Positions 12,745 to 25,279 of a DNA stretch of 64,000 nucleotides are shown in pieces. The notes under the pieces were generated by a model. It did no database searches. It worked only from the letters and a program-made list of their open reading frames with translations, and had not been told where the DNA came from. Both the position numbers and the translations under genes were made by a program. The DNA is from Auanema rhodensis. Lineage: Eukaryota > Nematoda > Chromadorea > Rhabditida > Rhabditidae. The DNA lies in NCBI GenBank assembly GCA_964057225.1, contig OZ059895.1:6138001-6202000 (forward strand), in the 5' to 3' direction. Within the stretch, counting starts at the first letter, position 1; each line of letters starts with the position of its first letter.

Positions 12745-12906
12745 AGATAACCCCGAACGGAAATTCCAAAAACTATTCCGAAACTAATCGAAAAAACGAT
12801 ATCTCGGAAACCCAGACATACCTTGATTCCTGGGTTTTAAACCAACAAAGAAGTTGAATCTTTAGATCCCATAAAATAATTAAACGTACCTCATATGGGT
12901 ACTGAA
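12745..12906 (-). repeat. right arm of long inverted repeat around the U1 gene
   Basis: Reverse-complement partner of 11854-12013. Its outer end reads TATGGGTA, mirroring TACCCATA at the left tip. It lies directly upstream of the U1 promoter region. Confidence 0.85.
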
Positions 12907-13076
12907 TCACATTTGAAAACAAAAAATTGATTGAATAGAAGGTTTAATATGATATAACAAAAAATAATTTTAACAACAACAATATAAAATCCTATCAAGT
13001 ATACACTAGGGTTATGCTATTCATAACTGAGCACAGATCAGAAAATTAACAAAATCAGAAGAAATCTATGCAAAGT

Positions 13077-14624
13077 TTAATATTGCTTAGTCATCGTTGG
13101 CTTAGGATGATAGAAAAGATTTGAATGCATAACAGTTTCTGACAGACTTCCAACCAAAGAAGGCTCATATACTCCATTGATATCAGTTATTTTACCTTCC
13201 AAAAGCGCAATATCTTTCAATGAATTTTCGATCTTAAACAATAAAACGAATATAATATGGTAAAATAAATAAATTTCTAACGTTTTTAAGCTCTTCCTCC
13301 AAACTCTCCTTTTTCTTATTATGTTCAGACATTTTTTCTTCCCTTTCGCTAATATATTTCTGATGCAAAGATGTAAGACGTTTTTCTTTTTCTTCTTCAA
13401 CTCTTAATTTCAATTGAGCTTCAGCCCACGCCTAAAATTTGCTTTTTTGTTATATTCATTGATTCGTATGAACGAAAAACCTTTCTTGTTTTAGCATGCT
13501 CAGGTTGTTTAGGTACATGATAAGCAATTTTCAATTCATTGATAACTCTTTCGAAAGCTTCGGCATCTTTTTCTCTGGAATAAAAAGTATTACATAACAC
13601 TTTATATTGTTTCAAAACCTAAGAATACGAAGCATCTTCCTTCTATGATTGACAAATAACCAAATTCGGTGTGTTAACCAAGTAGGTTTCTGAAATCAAA
13701 CCAATAAATCTTGTACAAATTTTCAAAAACCTTAGGTGTTGTTTTCCCGATTTCATCAACAAGTTGAGACCAATGTCTGATCAATGCTGTCATCCAAGCT
13801 ACTGAAATGTCCTTTCAATTAGTTAATTTAATAAATAACAGTTCCAACTTTTCATTTCCGGACTCTCCGCATCAAGTGAATGTCGATTAACTTTGCTGAT
13901 CATCAGATTTTTCCATTCTGTAGTTAAATCTCTTCTTGTTCCAAACTCAATACTAAAAAAATGTAAATTTAAATTTACAACAGCGAAAGAAAAAACCTGA
14001 AAATTTTTTTGACTGAATCAGGAGCATTCGCCAATTCATCCAAATCTTTATAAGCACTACGAGCTTGTGATTTGTCTACTTTTGGTAAACCAAATGTTAT
14101 ATGATCAGACACCTATTAACATAATTGTAAAGTATAGTTCAGAGAGCAAGATCATACCAAGTTATCAGCAGCTTTTAAACCCAAATCACGTTCAGATCCT
14201 ATTTTTTCATAGTATAGTTTCCCAAGTGCGGTAATATAATGATCATCTAAATAAATATATTAACAACGATAAAAAAATAATATTTAAAAAGTTGAAGAAA
14301 ACTATTTTTATCAAAATATAAAGTGTTGAATTATAATCTGAATTACGAAGAGAAATAAAAAATAAATTTACTCCTCAACATTATTTAAAAAACAAGAAAT
14401 AAATAAACAAATATAAAAATATTTCTTACCTAAAGGCAGCTTACGAGCTTGCTTTTCAAAATATTCAGGGTCTTGTTTTTCTGGTTCGGTTACCTAATAC
14501 GTTGATTTCTTTGTTTATTTTTTAACTAAAAACGAATTACCTTTTTATGGATATTGAAAAATGTAGTTCTACCCCTTGCTACACAAGGAGTAACATGAAA
14601 AGCTCTTCTACTTACGGCCTGCAT
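13077..14624 (-). CDS. mrps-15: mitochondrial ribosomal protein S15 (uS15m)
   Basis: Component of the small mitoribosomal subunit that binds rRNA. The N-terminus MQAVSRRAFHVTPCVARGR is basic, Arg/Ser-rich and free of acidic residues, as expected of a mitochondrial targeting peptide. The S15 core is recognised from DAESPEMKIAWMTALIRHW (bacterial type: D-S-E-Q-A-L-T) through HRIWLFVNHRRKMLRIL (the RRKLL-type helix) to REKDAEAFERVINELKI. After the core comes a coiled-coil tail of alternating Glu/Lys and a short C-terminal segment ending KPTMTKQY. The gene has at least eight short exons. The start at 14622-14624 follows an acceptor-like TTGCAG by 3 bases. S15 sequences of this kind are divergent, so the call rests on the core helices. 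Confidence 0.85.
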
Positions 14625-15356
14625 ACCCTGCAATATTACTTCCGTCCGCTCAGCGTAATTTTGATGCAGAGTGCAAAAGTAACCGACGGAATAAGTAACC
14701 AAATAAAAATTTTGAAAAAGATAAATTATATTATTAAATACATATATTTAAACAAAACCGACAGATATGTGTATTGTTAACAAAGTATTCAGCGAGAAAA
14801 TGGGATAATGGGAGAGAGACAAAGAGATGTTTAGAAAAAGAGAGAGAGAGAGAAAAGAGAAGAATTAAATTGTGTAAAACATACATGATAAAGTGTCACA
14901 GGGGTCTAACATATCACTATATCAAGGCATACAACGTTCCTTAGCTTCCAACATGGAAATGTTTGCAAATTGTTGATATAGACAAGAATTTAGTTGGGTA
15001 CACTATATAGGGAGTAGATAATTAAAGAAAGAGTATAAACGCCAACTAACAATTATCAAATCGCTTATTATCATATATATATATATTCTCAGAAAAAAGA
15101 CCGTTAAAGTTTGGTTAAAACGAGAAAGTGAGCTGAAAAGTGTATATGTTTGGCGGTTGTGTCTCGGCGACATATCTTGGTGGAAGTCATGAAGAAACCT
15201 AGCCTTAAATTTGAGCTACAGTGTTCGAGACGGAAGAAGTTTTTAAAATTGGCAAATAAATAATCGATAATTAGGTTATATATACGAGAAAATACAACAA
15301 TTATTTAAAAAAGAAATAATAATGGCTACTGTTCTTTCCGAGTTTGAGTATGTTGT
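14625..15356. other. intergenic between mrps-15 start and erm-1 end
   Basis: AT-rich with a GA-rich patch at 14836-14858. No coding frame seen. It should contain the mrps-15 promoter. Confidence 0.5.
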
Positions 15357-18300
15357 TTACATATTCTCGTACTGGTCAATTCTACGCTTGGTGTTTCCTC
15401 CTCTGATCTGTCGTAATGTCTTGTACTTATCGCGTCCGGCTCGCTTATTCTCCATGTGTAAAACATCATAATCGGTAACTCCGCTATGATCCTTAACTCC
15501 TTCTAATTCTCTGGTGAGCATCTGAAAGATAAGAATATTGAATAAAACAAAAAAATAAAGCAGTTGTAAAAACCTCAAGTTTGTTCTTGATGTTCAAGTT
15601 CTGCTCAGCTGCAGTAACACGTTCCAACTCGCGCTGAGGTACATGTTGGTCAGCCTCGTTAGTCAAATCTAGAAGAGTGTGGTTCAGAATCAAAATATCA
15701 TGATAGAACTTCACAAAAAAAGCAGCTAAAAGTTCGACTAACCAGTTTGTCCATTTTCGTCCTCGTCAGTGTGATTATCCTCACGAGTAAGGATCGTGGA
15801 TTGAACGATATGATGATTATGATGATGATACTCAGCCTTTGTGTCAACTTCCTTCTGAAGGAGAGACATAGCTTCAGTTTGTCTTTCAACTTCATGACGC
15901 ATAGCATGAACCTGCATTATTTTTTCGATTAGATTGAAGTTTCAATTAAAACAAAACCTCTTCCTTTCTTTGAGAGACTTCCTCGCGAAGCTTCTTGCGC
16001 TCTTCATCACTCATCATCTTTTCAGATTGAAGTTGAGAAGTCAAGTCACGGAGTTCAGCCTCCTTAAGCTCCAAGTCATCCTTGGCCTAAACGAACACTC
16101 TCAAAACCACAAGAATATTAATGAAATTCACCTTCTGGAGCTGGCGTAGTTGATCCTCAAGATTAACAATAGTATTTTGAGCCATTTGCAATTCACGCTT
16201 GGTACGCTCCATCTCATCCTTCATTTGTTGCATGTGTAATTCAGCTTCACGTTGACGTGCTTCAGCTTGTTCACGAGCAGTAGTCTCCTAAAATATAAAG
16301 AATACTATCTACAATTCATACTATGCTATACTTTGTTGAGTCGTTCCTGTTCAGCCAACTTGAGTGCTCTCTCCTCGCTAGCTTGCTGCTTCATTTGTTG
16401 GACTTCGATGGTATCTGGCTTTCTTCTTCTCATGTAAAGCTCGTGGTTGCCCATGCAGAGAGCCAAAATTCTCTTGTTAATACGAAGGCGTGGAGCATAG
16501 AATACGAAATCCTAAAAATAGTACAAATTAGAAAGAAGCATTTACAATTAACAGAAATTCATTATGAAATAAACTTGCATTTGCTTTCTTATCAATAGGC
16601 TTAATGACAAACTTCTTATCATTGAATGAGATATTACGTATTTCAGACCAGGGAAATCCAACCTGTAATGGTATAGCATAATACATTGAAAATTCTAAAA
16701 GTTGAATGCCTTTGGTGAGAGACGATCTGTTTTCTCATAGATATTTAGACCTAAAGCGTCAACACCTAAGTATAATTCGGTACCCTTCTTGTTCTTGATA
16801 TCGAAATACTGAAGTAAAATCATGAGTAAGTTTTTGAGATAAATGATGAAAACTCACATTTACTCCATACATCTCTAAATCTTGAGCGATCTTTAAGTAC
16901 TCGAGCATTGCAATTTCACGGTTGACAGCTTTATGATCTGTCCACCAAGTCATAATACGATTCTCCCATTGATCAGGAGATAATGTATACTGTCCCAAAA
17001 CGCGTTGAGGAAGTAATCTACTAATCATAGATTATTTTTACATTAATACTGCAAGTATACTAACCTATCAGAAGTAAGACATCCAGGCTTATGAGTATCG
17101 GACTGATAGTCACCGTATTTAGCCTGCATAGCATAACTTGCCAAAAGCACAGAGGTTTCGGGAGGACAGTAAATTTCATCGGATAATATGGCTTCCTTGA
17201 CTTGCAAGTAGAAGAGACGCTGAAAAAAACATATATCACGACACATCTGTGTATTTTCTCATATTAAGTCTACAATTGTCAAGCATATGATGCTTAATCG
17301 ACCTATCAACACTGTATATGGTGATGATTCAAACTTTGAGCATGACTAATGGAATTTTATAACTGCATACGCATTGAAGAACATCAAAAAATAGTTTTTA
17401 TTCCTTTGACACAATTTTTGCATATTAATTGGCGACTTGCATGTGAAAGTTTTTCTAATAACTTTCAGAAATATCTTTATAAAGTTTGAGCGCAATCGCA
17501 CATATCAGTACGAAGAATTTAAAGTTTCTATCATAAAACGAATGTTGATGCGTGGATTCTATCAGAAATCATGAACTTGATATCAGTACGCGACCATCTG
17601 AGCACAAAATAAACCTAATTTCTCATGAAAAAAAACTTCTGTATTAAAACCTTGATAAAAATAACAAGATTTACAAGATTTTTTGTCACTAGCTAAATCT
17701 GAAATCTTAGCAACATTGAACAAAATCCCAAGACTTCCTTTTTAATTCATATATGAAAGTAATATTTTGAATGGCAAAACGGGCCAAAAACCAATTATTG
17801 GTTTTGCTTATCAATATCGATAACGTTGCACCTCGTTAGAAAATGGCAGTGATATCCTTGAATAGCAGAATAATGAAAACAAAAAAATTCATAGTATTCA
17901 GTGAAAATATCTCTTCTGGAGTATCCTGAATTCATCGGGATAATCCAATAACGTCAACGACTCCGTCGCAAAAAAAGGAAAGTGGCAACTCGTCAGTGCA
18001 ATATAAGCGGATGAACTTATCAAACCCAATTCCAAATTCACAAGTGAATCGAAAACCAAAGGACTCACAATATTGTAGTTTACCCAATTTGTGTTGCAAA
18101 AAGTTCAAAATGTAGATACTATTTCATACCATAGTAACGTCCTGGATAATTTCCTCTCCAACATCTTCAGGGTAGAATTTGGCACGGAACTTGAAGACTA
18201 AAGTAGAATCTTTCTTGACATCCTGGCTTAAGACTTTCTTGTTCAACTTGAGCCAAGTTGGGAATCCTAAAACATGTTTTATTAGAGAAACAATTAATAA

Positions 18301-19073
18301 TAGTTAATCATTTACCTTTGTTATCGGTGTATTGCAAACCGAAATACCAGATTTCCCGAAGTCCAATAGTCTTTACAACCTGAATAAAAGGAGAAATACT
18401 CAAAAAACTTATTTAAATCTTCAAACCTGATCGAAAAGTTGTTTGCCAGTGGTTGCCGATTGGATGGCAAACTCCAATTCGGCATCCATCGTTGTAACGC
18501 GGACATTGATCTGAAAATAAGATGAAGATATTAGAACCAATGGGTATCCTGGTATATCAATATGTTAACAAATTTTGGTGGATCTATTTGAAAATCATTG
18601 AATATTCACAAAACTCTCAACAATTCACTCATAAGTAAATTAATTATTCGAAGAAATAGCTGAGTTTGATTAAAAACAGGATTGAAGAGATGATGAATTG
18701 AGTATGAAAGAAAATAAACTTACATCTGTGGGAGCCATGCTTCAAACAAGGACTGAGAAAGAGAGAGCAAAACTGTGACGGACACAGCACCGCCCACTGA
18801 TGCTATACGGGCAGACACAAAAGAAGAGAGTCATGTTTCACCACAAACGGATTGGATTGTCACACAATAACAGTCCCAAGCATTGCTCTCTCCTTATCTA
18901 ATTCTTCATGTATACATTCTCTCATTCAGTCATCTACTCACACATATACAAACACACATACACATATAACTTCAAGCATTTTTTGTAATTAATGGGGAGG
19001 TGTTAATTGAAAAAAAATTTTGTGCTAAATTAGATAAAAACTAAATTTAAAAACTTACGGCTTTCTTAGACAT
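15357..19073 (-). CDS. erm-1: ERM-1, ezrin/radixin/moesin membrane-cytoskeleton linker
   Basis: ERM proteins link the apical plasma membrane to cortical actin and build lumens in gut and excretory canal. After the first exon the FERM domain runs from [17 protein letters not shown] through [15 protein letters not shown] to [20 protein letters not shown]. Then comes a long alpha-helical coiled coil ([20 protein letters not shown]...), and finally the C-ERMAD ending [19 protein letters not shown] plus ENM. That tail contains the actin site and the regulatory Thr in KYKTLRQ. Total length is about 570 residues, normal for the family. Two first exons of 15 nt each join the same second exon: MSKKA (19059-19073) and MAPTD (18724-18738). 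One intron (about 17223-18128) is some 900 bp with no visible content. Confidence 0.97.
18724..18738 (-). other. erm-1: alternative first exon of erm-1 (MAPTD)
   Basis: ATG GCT CCC ACA GAT followed by a GTAAGT donor. It has the same length and phase as the distal first exon encoding MSKKA at 19059-19073, which is followed by GTAAGT as well. Either can splice to the exon beginning INVRVTT. This implies two promoters or alternative trans-splicing. C. elegans erm-1 is known to make isoforms that differ at the N-terminus. Confidence 0.8.
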
Positions 19074-22000
19074 TTTGTACGGAAGACTTGGGCCCGAAGC
19101 CTAAAATGTTCTCTATACTCCTTCGAAGACACTCGCAAGCTGAAAAATGAGCTTCAGACTTGATATAACAGAGAAAAACAGAAGAACAAAAGAACGAGTA
19201 AGATGAAGTAAAAGGCGGGAGGACATATCGAAATTATCGCAAAGAATGGTAACTTTTCTGTGTTGGCGCATACAATGTGTAAGGTAAAAGTAGAGGCGAG
19301 TAAACAAAGCATGTATACTTCGACGATAACGAGAACTATCCAATGAGAATCAGTATAGTATCATGGGCTATGCTCTGAACTAATGGAGGCAGTACAGGTT
19401 GTAATCGCAATTACTATAGTAGATTTCAAAATTTAGTAGCATTTCGGTGGAACCTGGAACATGATTCACCATCAGTGGGTTTTAGCAATGGAATGAAGAA
19501 AAGAGAAATATGGTACCAGGGAGAGAAAAAGAGTAGGAGAGAGAAAAATGACAAAAAAAAGAAAAAGTAGTAAGAGCAACTGTTCTATATATCGTCTTTG
19601 TTTATAATAACGAAGGCAAATAATTCGAATTTCATTGAAGAAACTTTTGAGTTCAATAAATTAAACAATTTGTTTTGTTTGATTTAATGTTAAATAATAT
19701 CATGAAAGTTCACATTCGTGTAAAAAATAATTTTCAAGTTTAAAAATATCCATCAACAAAGAAGGCAACAGAGAGACAAATACTGAAAATGATAGTTTCC
19801 ATCGCATCTGATGGCAATTGAAACATTCGGATTGGACTGCTGAAACCGAAAACATTAATAAATTTGAAGATGAAAAAAAGTTGTGATGACTATGATAAAG
19901 TTGATGATGACACTGATGTCTTAAGGACTTGTTTGTCCGCTTTGTGGTCGTGGTGGTTACAATGTATCAGTGGGAAAAGGACAAGAAACGTGTGAATCAA
20001 TGAAAACGTATGCAACAATGATTCCCACAATAAATAAAAAGGTACCCTGAAGAAACTATGATTTTAAAAAGAAAGAAAAAAAAGGCTCAGAATAAAATGT
20101 TTATCAGTTTCTGACACGATATTTGATGATAACATGCAGTTGGAATTTGAAGAACGAAACAGTCAGCTTTCGAAAAAATTAGAAGCAGAGTTTCGAAATA
20201 GACCAATTAGGTTAAGAGAAAGAATGTGACCATCGATGTTGGCGACAACAACGAAGACTGTGTGACACGGACTGCGCGCGCGTAGTCGCCGCTGTTTGAA
20301 ACATGAGCAAGAGCAAGAAAATATGTAGAACGATGAAAGCACAAGAGATGAAGAGCGCTGAAGAGAAATGAAGATCGAGATAATAGAGTATGAAGCTAAA
20401 GAGAGAGAAGGACGCAGAGTTTGCAGATTCAAAAAAGACGTAGGCCGGTTTCGGAAAAAGCTGGGTGAACCCTCACAAACACCACATGTGGACAGAAGAC
20501 CAAGCCAAATAATGAGTACGACAGAGGTGCGAAGAGTATTTCGATTGCCATTTTGCAATAGAATTACAGAATACAACAAAGCGCTCTGGATTATGCAAAT
20601 TGGAGCAGTTTGGCTTAAACTCCAAAGTTTTCTCTTCAATAGGCAATTCGAACAATATGAGTTAGAAAACGATAGTCGATAGACTACGCGAGAGGGGAAA
20701 AGAAAAATTATACGAATGAACATCATCGGTAAATCAAGAGAATGTGAGAGATAACTACAAAACCTCAAGTTAACACATGATGGATTGTAGATCTAGAATT
20801 AAGAATAAAATAGTAGTAAATTAGTAAGTTTGCAGGATTTGAAGACTATGTGTCCCCTGTTGTATGTGCGTGTCAATGCTGGGGGCAGTTTGTGCCAATA
20901 GATGATATCTATAGTTCGGGCTGTAGGGGAGTTGTGAGATCCGATATACAGCAAAAGAACAGAAGGAAGAGAGGAGACATGAAAGAGAAAAACAGAAAGA
21001 TAGAGAGAGAAGAGATTGCGTATGAGGCCAACGCCAATAACTCTCCAGCATCATTGCGACAGCCACAGTCAGTTCTTCATCGCTAGGCTGCATGACATAG
21101 GCAATAAAATTTTCATTCCATTTTCATATATATATATATGTTCTGTTATAAACGGTGGAAAGTGACTAAAGCGCTTCGTTGTTGTAGGGTAATAGACAGT
21201 CTTTTTTTAGAGTAGGCGGCAACTAAGTTCGTTTGATAACGAGCTGGGTTTTTTTTGGACACAAACAGCTGGGCATGAAATCATCACGCAATAGCATGAG
21301 ATCCATTTCAATCGGAAAATGGAAAAAATGAGGAAATAAACTTGTTTAAAAGATATATAAAGAGAGGTTTCTAAGAAGGAAGAAGGAAAAGAGACGGAAG
21401 ATATAAGAAATAAAATATTGAATCTAACTGTTGATTCATCTAATAGGAATGAACCAGTGGACAAAGAAACAGCTGTTTAAGCCTCTTCACATCACTTCCT
21501 AAAATAGCAAATAACATGACGCCACAAAAAGTAAAGTTATCAATCAAGATCAAAAGTAAACTTTTCCTTCTACTACTAACATTTGTTGAACAACAAACGT
21601 ATGCTCTAGTGGAAGAGAAGCACGGAACTGTATTCATTGTATAGGTATTACCAGGTGGAGATAAAATTTTTGTTACATATCCGGATGTGATGGAGACAAA
21701 TATTTCTTAATATGATATGTCATAGCGAACGACACAGAAATCATAGTGAACAGAAGAACATTGCTATACTTGGAGAAGAAAGACAAGGCAATTAGAAATA
21801 AAGGGGGGGGGGCAGAAAACGATTTCAAGAGAAGGGAGGAAAGGAGAGAAAAGGGGAAGCGAGGTCTTTTTCTCTCTCTCTCTCTCTCTCCCTCTTTCTC
21901 TTATCCCTCTTTCGCCTTCATACTATCGGCGATGTGACATCGATACAACACATTTCGCATCCACAAGGTTAACGATATCCGTAAAAACAAAATCCCGCCG

Positions 22001-22500
22001 AGATTGGAACGTTAACACTTACAGACTGTAATATATATGTACATGAAGATAAAAATATTAATAGAATTCTAGAATTAAAAGAAATACATAGATAAATAAG
22101 AAAATCGTTATGTACCATTTTGAAGACAGCCTATATTAAACGACCTCACTCATCCTTATCTTCAATTTGCGCAAAAGCGTCAGTGTCATTTGGCGGGAAC
22201 GTCAGGATTTTAAAAAATTAAAACAAAGACTCAGTAATAGTGGTTTGAGTGAAATAAATCAATAGGCGTAAAGTTGCATATTCTTATGATTTTTGAGGAG
22301 GTAGTTGGACCACAGAAAGTGAAGATGAAGACCTAAGTTGACCCTAGACCCTAGCGGCACCGACCCATTTAGCAACGGTCTATCGGTCGACGACGTGTAG
22401 TCCCGAGGTAATCCGTTAGCATCGAGGAACGAAGCGAGTCGACGTACAAACAAATAGTCAAAGAGGGAGGCAAAAGAGAGACTGAAATAACGAGGGAAAA
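19074..22500. other. intergenic, erm-1 upstream region
   Basis: No gene recognised. Purine-rich on the plus strand at about 20300-20470 and 20950-21020, which opens a long frame on the opposite strand (20163-20768) judged spurious. CT tract at 21866-21900 and G run at 21802-21811. A GC-richer patch at 22315-22450 has no identity I can give. The part next to 19.1 kb likely holds the distal erm-1 promoter. Confidence 0.5.
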
Positions 22501-22502
22501 AC

Positions 22503-22709
22503 ATGGAAGATGACGATTTGGAGATGGTTTGCACGAATGGCTTAGAGAATTCCCTCCATTCAACTAAGCGTATGAAGCAGAAATGTTCAGTCTCAATGTG
22601 TTCACCTAATAGAAATATAGTTGTTGAAAAAGGTGAACTTTACGGGTTGAATGGAAGGTTCTCGAATAACCAAATGTATACTGAAAATCTAGACTTTGTT
22701 TATTTATAA
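22503..22709 (+). CDS. possible small ORF or first exon, unidentified
   Basis: Open frame of 68 codons opening MEDDDLEMVCTNGLENS, with mixed rather than repetitive composition and preceded by a GC-richer patch. Several GT dinucleotides near its end could serve as donors. No matching downstream plus-strand exon is seen before the minus-strand gene at 25.3 kb. I do not recognise it; it may be chance. Confidence 0.25.
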   Translation: MEDDDLEMVCTNGLENSLHSTKRMKQKCSVSMCSPNRNIVVEKGELYGLNGRFSNNQMYTENLDFVYL

Positions 22710-25279
22710 TTTACGTTTTTTAGTGTATTCTTGGGTAGGTACTACTATTACTACTAAGAAAATACTTTGTTAAGGGAGCTCACTGACATCAAAAAACAAA
22801 TGTACAGATTATAAGTATATGTATATATCCTAAACTGCATAAAGCAATATAGAATATGTAAAAGGGCAGATGAACAATGTGAGTCAGCATACGACCATGT
22901 GAAGAAATGGGGAGGACCAAAACGTCGTAAAGAGATGAAGAATCAAAGAGGGAAGAAGGCGGAGTCCAGATGAGGTAAGTGACCATCACCTTTCATACAT
23001 GTTCAGCTAACAGGTCTTCATGAAGGAGCCTGAGGCGACAGTCACAGAGAGGTTTCGGAACTGTCTTTCATCAGAATAGGGCGGTAATAGGAAAGGTTCA
23101 TGTCCCTTGCTATCTAGTCTTCTCATATCTCTCTATCTCTCTCTTCAAAACTCTTTCTCTCTTTCTTTCTCTCTATCTCTCTCTTCAAAACTCTTTCTCT
23201 CTTTCTTTCTCTCTATCTCTTTTATCTTTACTTGAAAGCGCCAGGGTTGTTGTACTGGTCCTTATTTCCATTTCCTGCGTACAGGCCCGCCTCCTGCTCA
23301 ACATCACCCATATAATTGTTTTTTTAAACTTAATTTATGCAAATTTTTTGATAAAAAAGGAAGTACATGTGTGTACATTACAGTTGGGGCTAGTCGGCAA
23401 ACCACACAAATGAGCCATTTAAAACTGTTCCCTCGTTCTAATCTTTCTTTTTGTTTCCTATTATTTCTCTTACGTTTAGTCTGAGTCTCGCCTCGGGGAC
23501 ATGCCCAAGGTCAATGAAATCTTGCCGAGAACGAAAATAGTATATGAGGGAAAGAGATCACAATAACAAGAGAAAATTGAAGAGAAGTTAGAATAAGCGA
23601 TGAATTAGACCAATAAAGAAATTGGAACTGTGTATGATTAGAATAAATAGAGAGAAATAAATATTTGAAAATATCTGAGGATAATCTGTATCTGTTCTTC
23701 ATTATTCAACGATGTTCAGCTTAAATGTTTATAGTTTGAAAGAGAAATGAATAAGAATTACATTGATCAACTGAAATAATATATTATTTTGAACTTTATT
23801 TACTTTGACATTAAGAAGACGATTAGTAGGTGCAAATGTTTATAAAATAAAAATAATATTATCTTATAGACATAGATATGTTAGCCTAATAAATGATATA
23901 AAACGTAGTTTGATGATAAACATAAAGGTTTTCATTCATTCATTAGGTCACTAAATAGCTGATTCATATTGAAAACTATAGAAGAAGAGCATAATTTGAT
24001 GTTGTTTTAATGTTTGTTTTGATTATTCAAAAAGTGTATGTATATATGTACAGATGGGAAAGAAATCATCTGATTTTCATTCAAACAGTAATTTGTTAGG
24101 CTAGACGGAGGGCCACGTTGTTACTAACAATCTCAAACCACCTTCAATAACTGTTCTTCATCTTCTTTCTCATCTAATTCTATTTTTCTTATTTGAGTTC
24201 CGAAAGAAAAGACAAACAGTTTGATGGATGGACTGATTGTTGCCTGAAATGCAGGGGAAGCGTTTCCCAGCTAATTCGTCGTGAACTGCCATAATTGACT
24301 GGATACAAATGCATATTTGGAAATTTAACTACATGTGTTATGGGGAAGAAGATGAAGTTTTTTGCTTAGCTGATCCGGCTTTTAGAAAAAGCAAGATGAA
24401 GAAAGAAGTTATATTACCGTGTTCACTTTTTCGAAAATAGCTTTTAAGGCAACTGTATTAAGAAAACGACTATCATGTCATCTTCGTTATCGCCAGATGT
24501 CAGTTGTCGTCATCATTATTTGAAATGCTTGGGAAATATACATACATATATCCCATATGTATGTGATGATGGTTGCGAAAAAGGTGCGCTTCTATTCATT
24601 TTGACATCGGCATCAGTATAGAGATGACAAATCAGAGAAAAATTGCAACAGGAATAGTTATATGTATATGGTATGAATGTATTACATACAATATGACGTG
24701 AAATATCATCAGAAACTGAAGAAGACTGACATTGGCCGATAGTAATATATCGTTAATCCAGTTATAAGCAGATGAATGACAGGAGAAATACATGCAAACG
24801 ATACGATAAGATGTTCAAAGATGGATATAAGGCTTGTTACATATCCTCCATACATCATTCGTAAGAGAAATAATTTTCTGAGAAAAAAAAAGTAAAGAAG
24901 ACAGGAAATAAGAAGCATCATTCAGAATGCTACAGTCCTGAATAGAAAGATAAAAAGAAAAAGGTTGATCATTTAATGATGATGTACAAGTTATAAATAG
25001 AAATAATAATCGAAACCATTTATATAAAAAATTATATATAATTATATAATAATAATAAAACAATATTAATCAATATTTAATGTTTCATTTTATCATTTTT
25101 TATTGCGGATACCCGTTAGATGAAACAAAAATTATGAATAAATATTACAACTTTTAATAAGAAAAACAAATTCTTTTTGTTTTAGTCTCAATATTTCAAA
25201 AGGCACACACACACACACTCTCATACATATAACACACGCGGTCATAACTTCATGCTTCAAATAGGTTGTTGTGTCCAGC
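22710..25279. other. intergenic, downstream of the LRR gene
   Basis: AT-rich with a 40 bp tandem repeat at 23131-23220 and a short CA run at 25207-25220. No gene or RNA recognised. Confidence 0.5.
23131..23220. repeat. 40 bp tandem repeat, 2.25 copies, pyrimidine-rich
   Basis: Unit begins CTCTATCTCTCTCTTCAAAA and has period exactly 40. The second copy starts at 23171 and the partial third at 23211. The copies look identical, suggesting a recent duplication. Confidence 0.9.

Noticed and set aside
20163-20768. 201-codon minus-strand open frame, the longest in the window
   Set aside because: The plus strand here is purine-rich, which removes stops from the complement. The translation is Ser/Leu-rich with no domain, no splice structure, and a plus-strand frame overlaps it.
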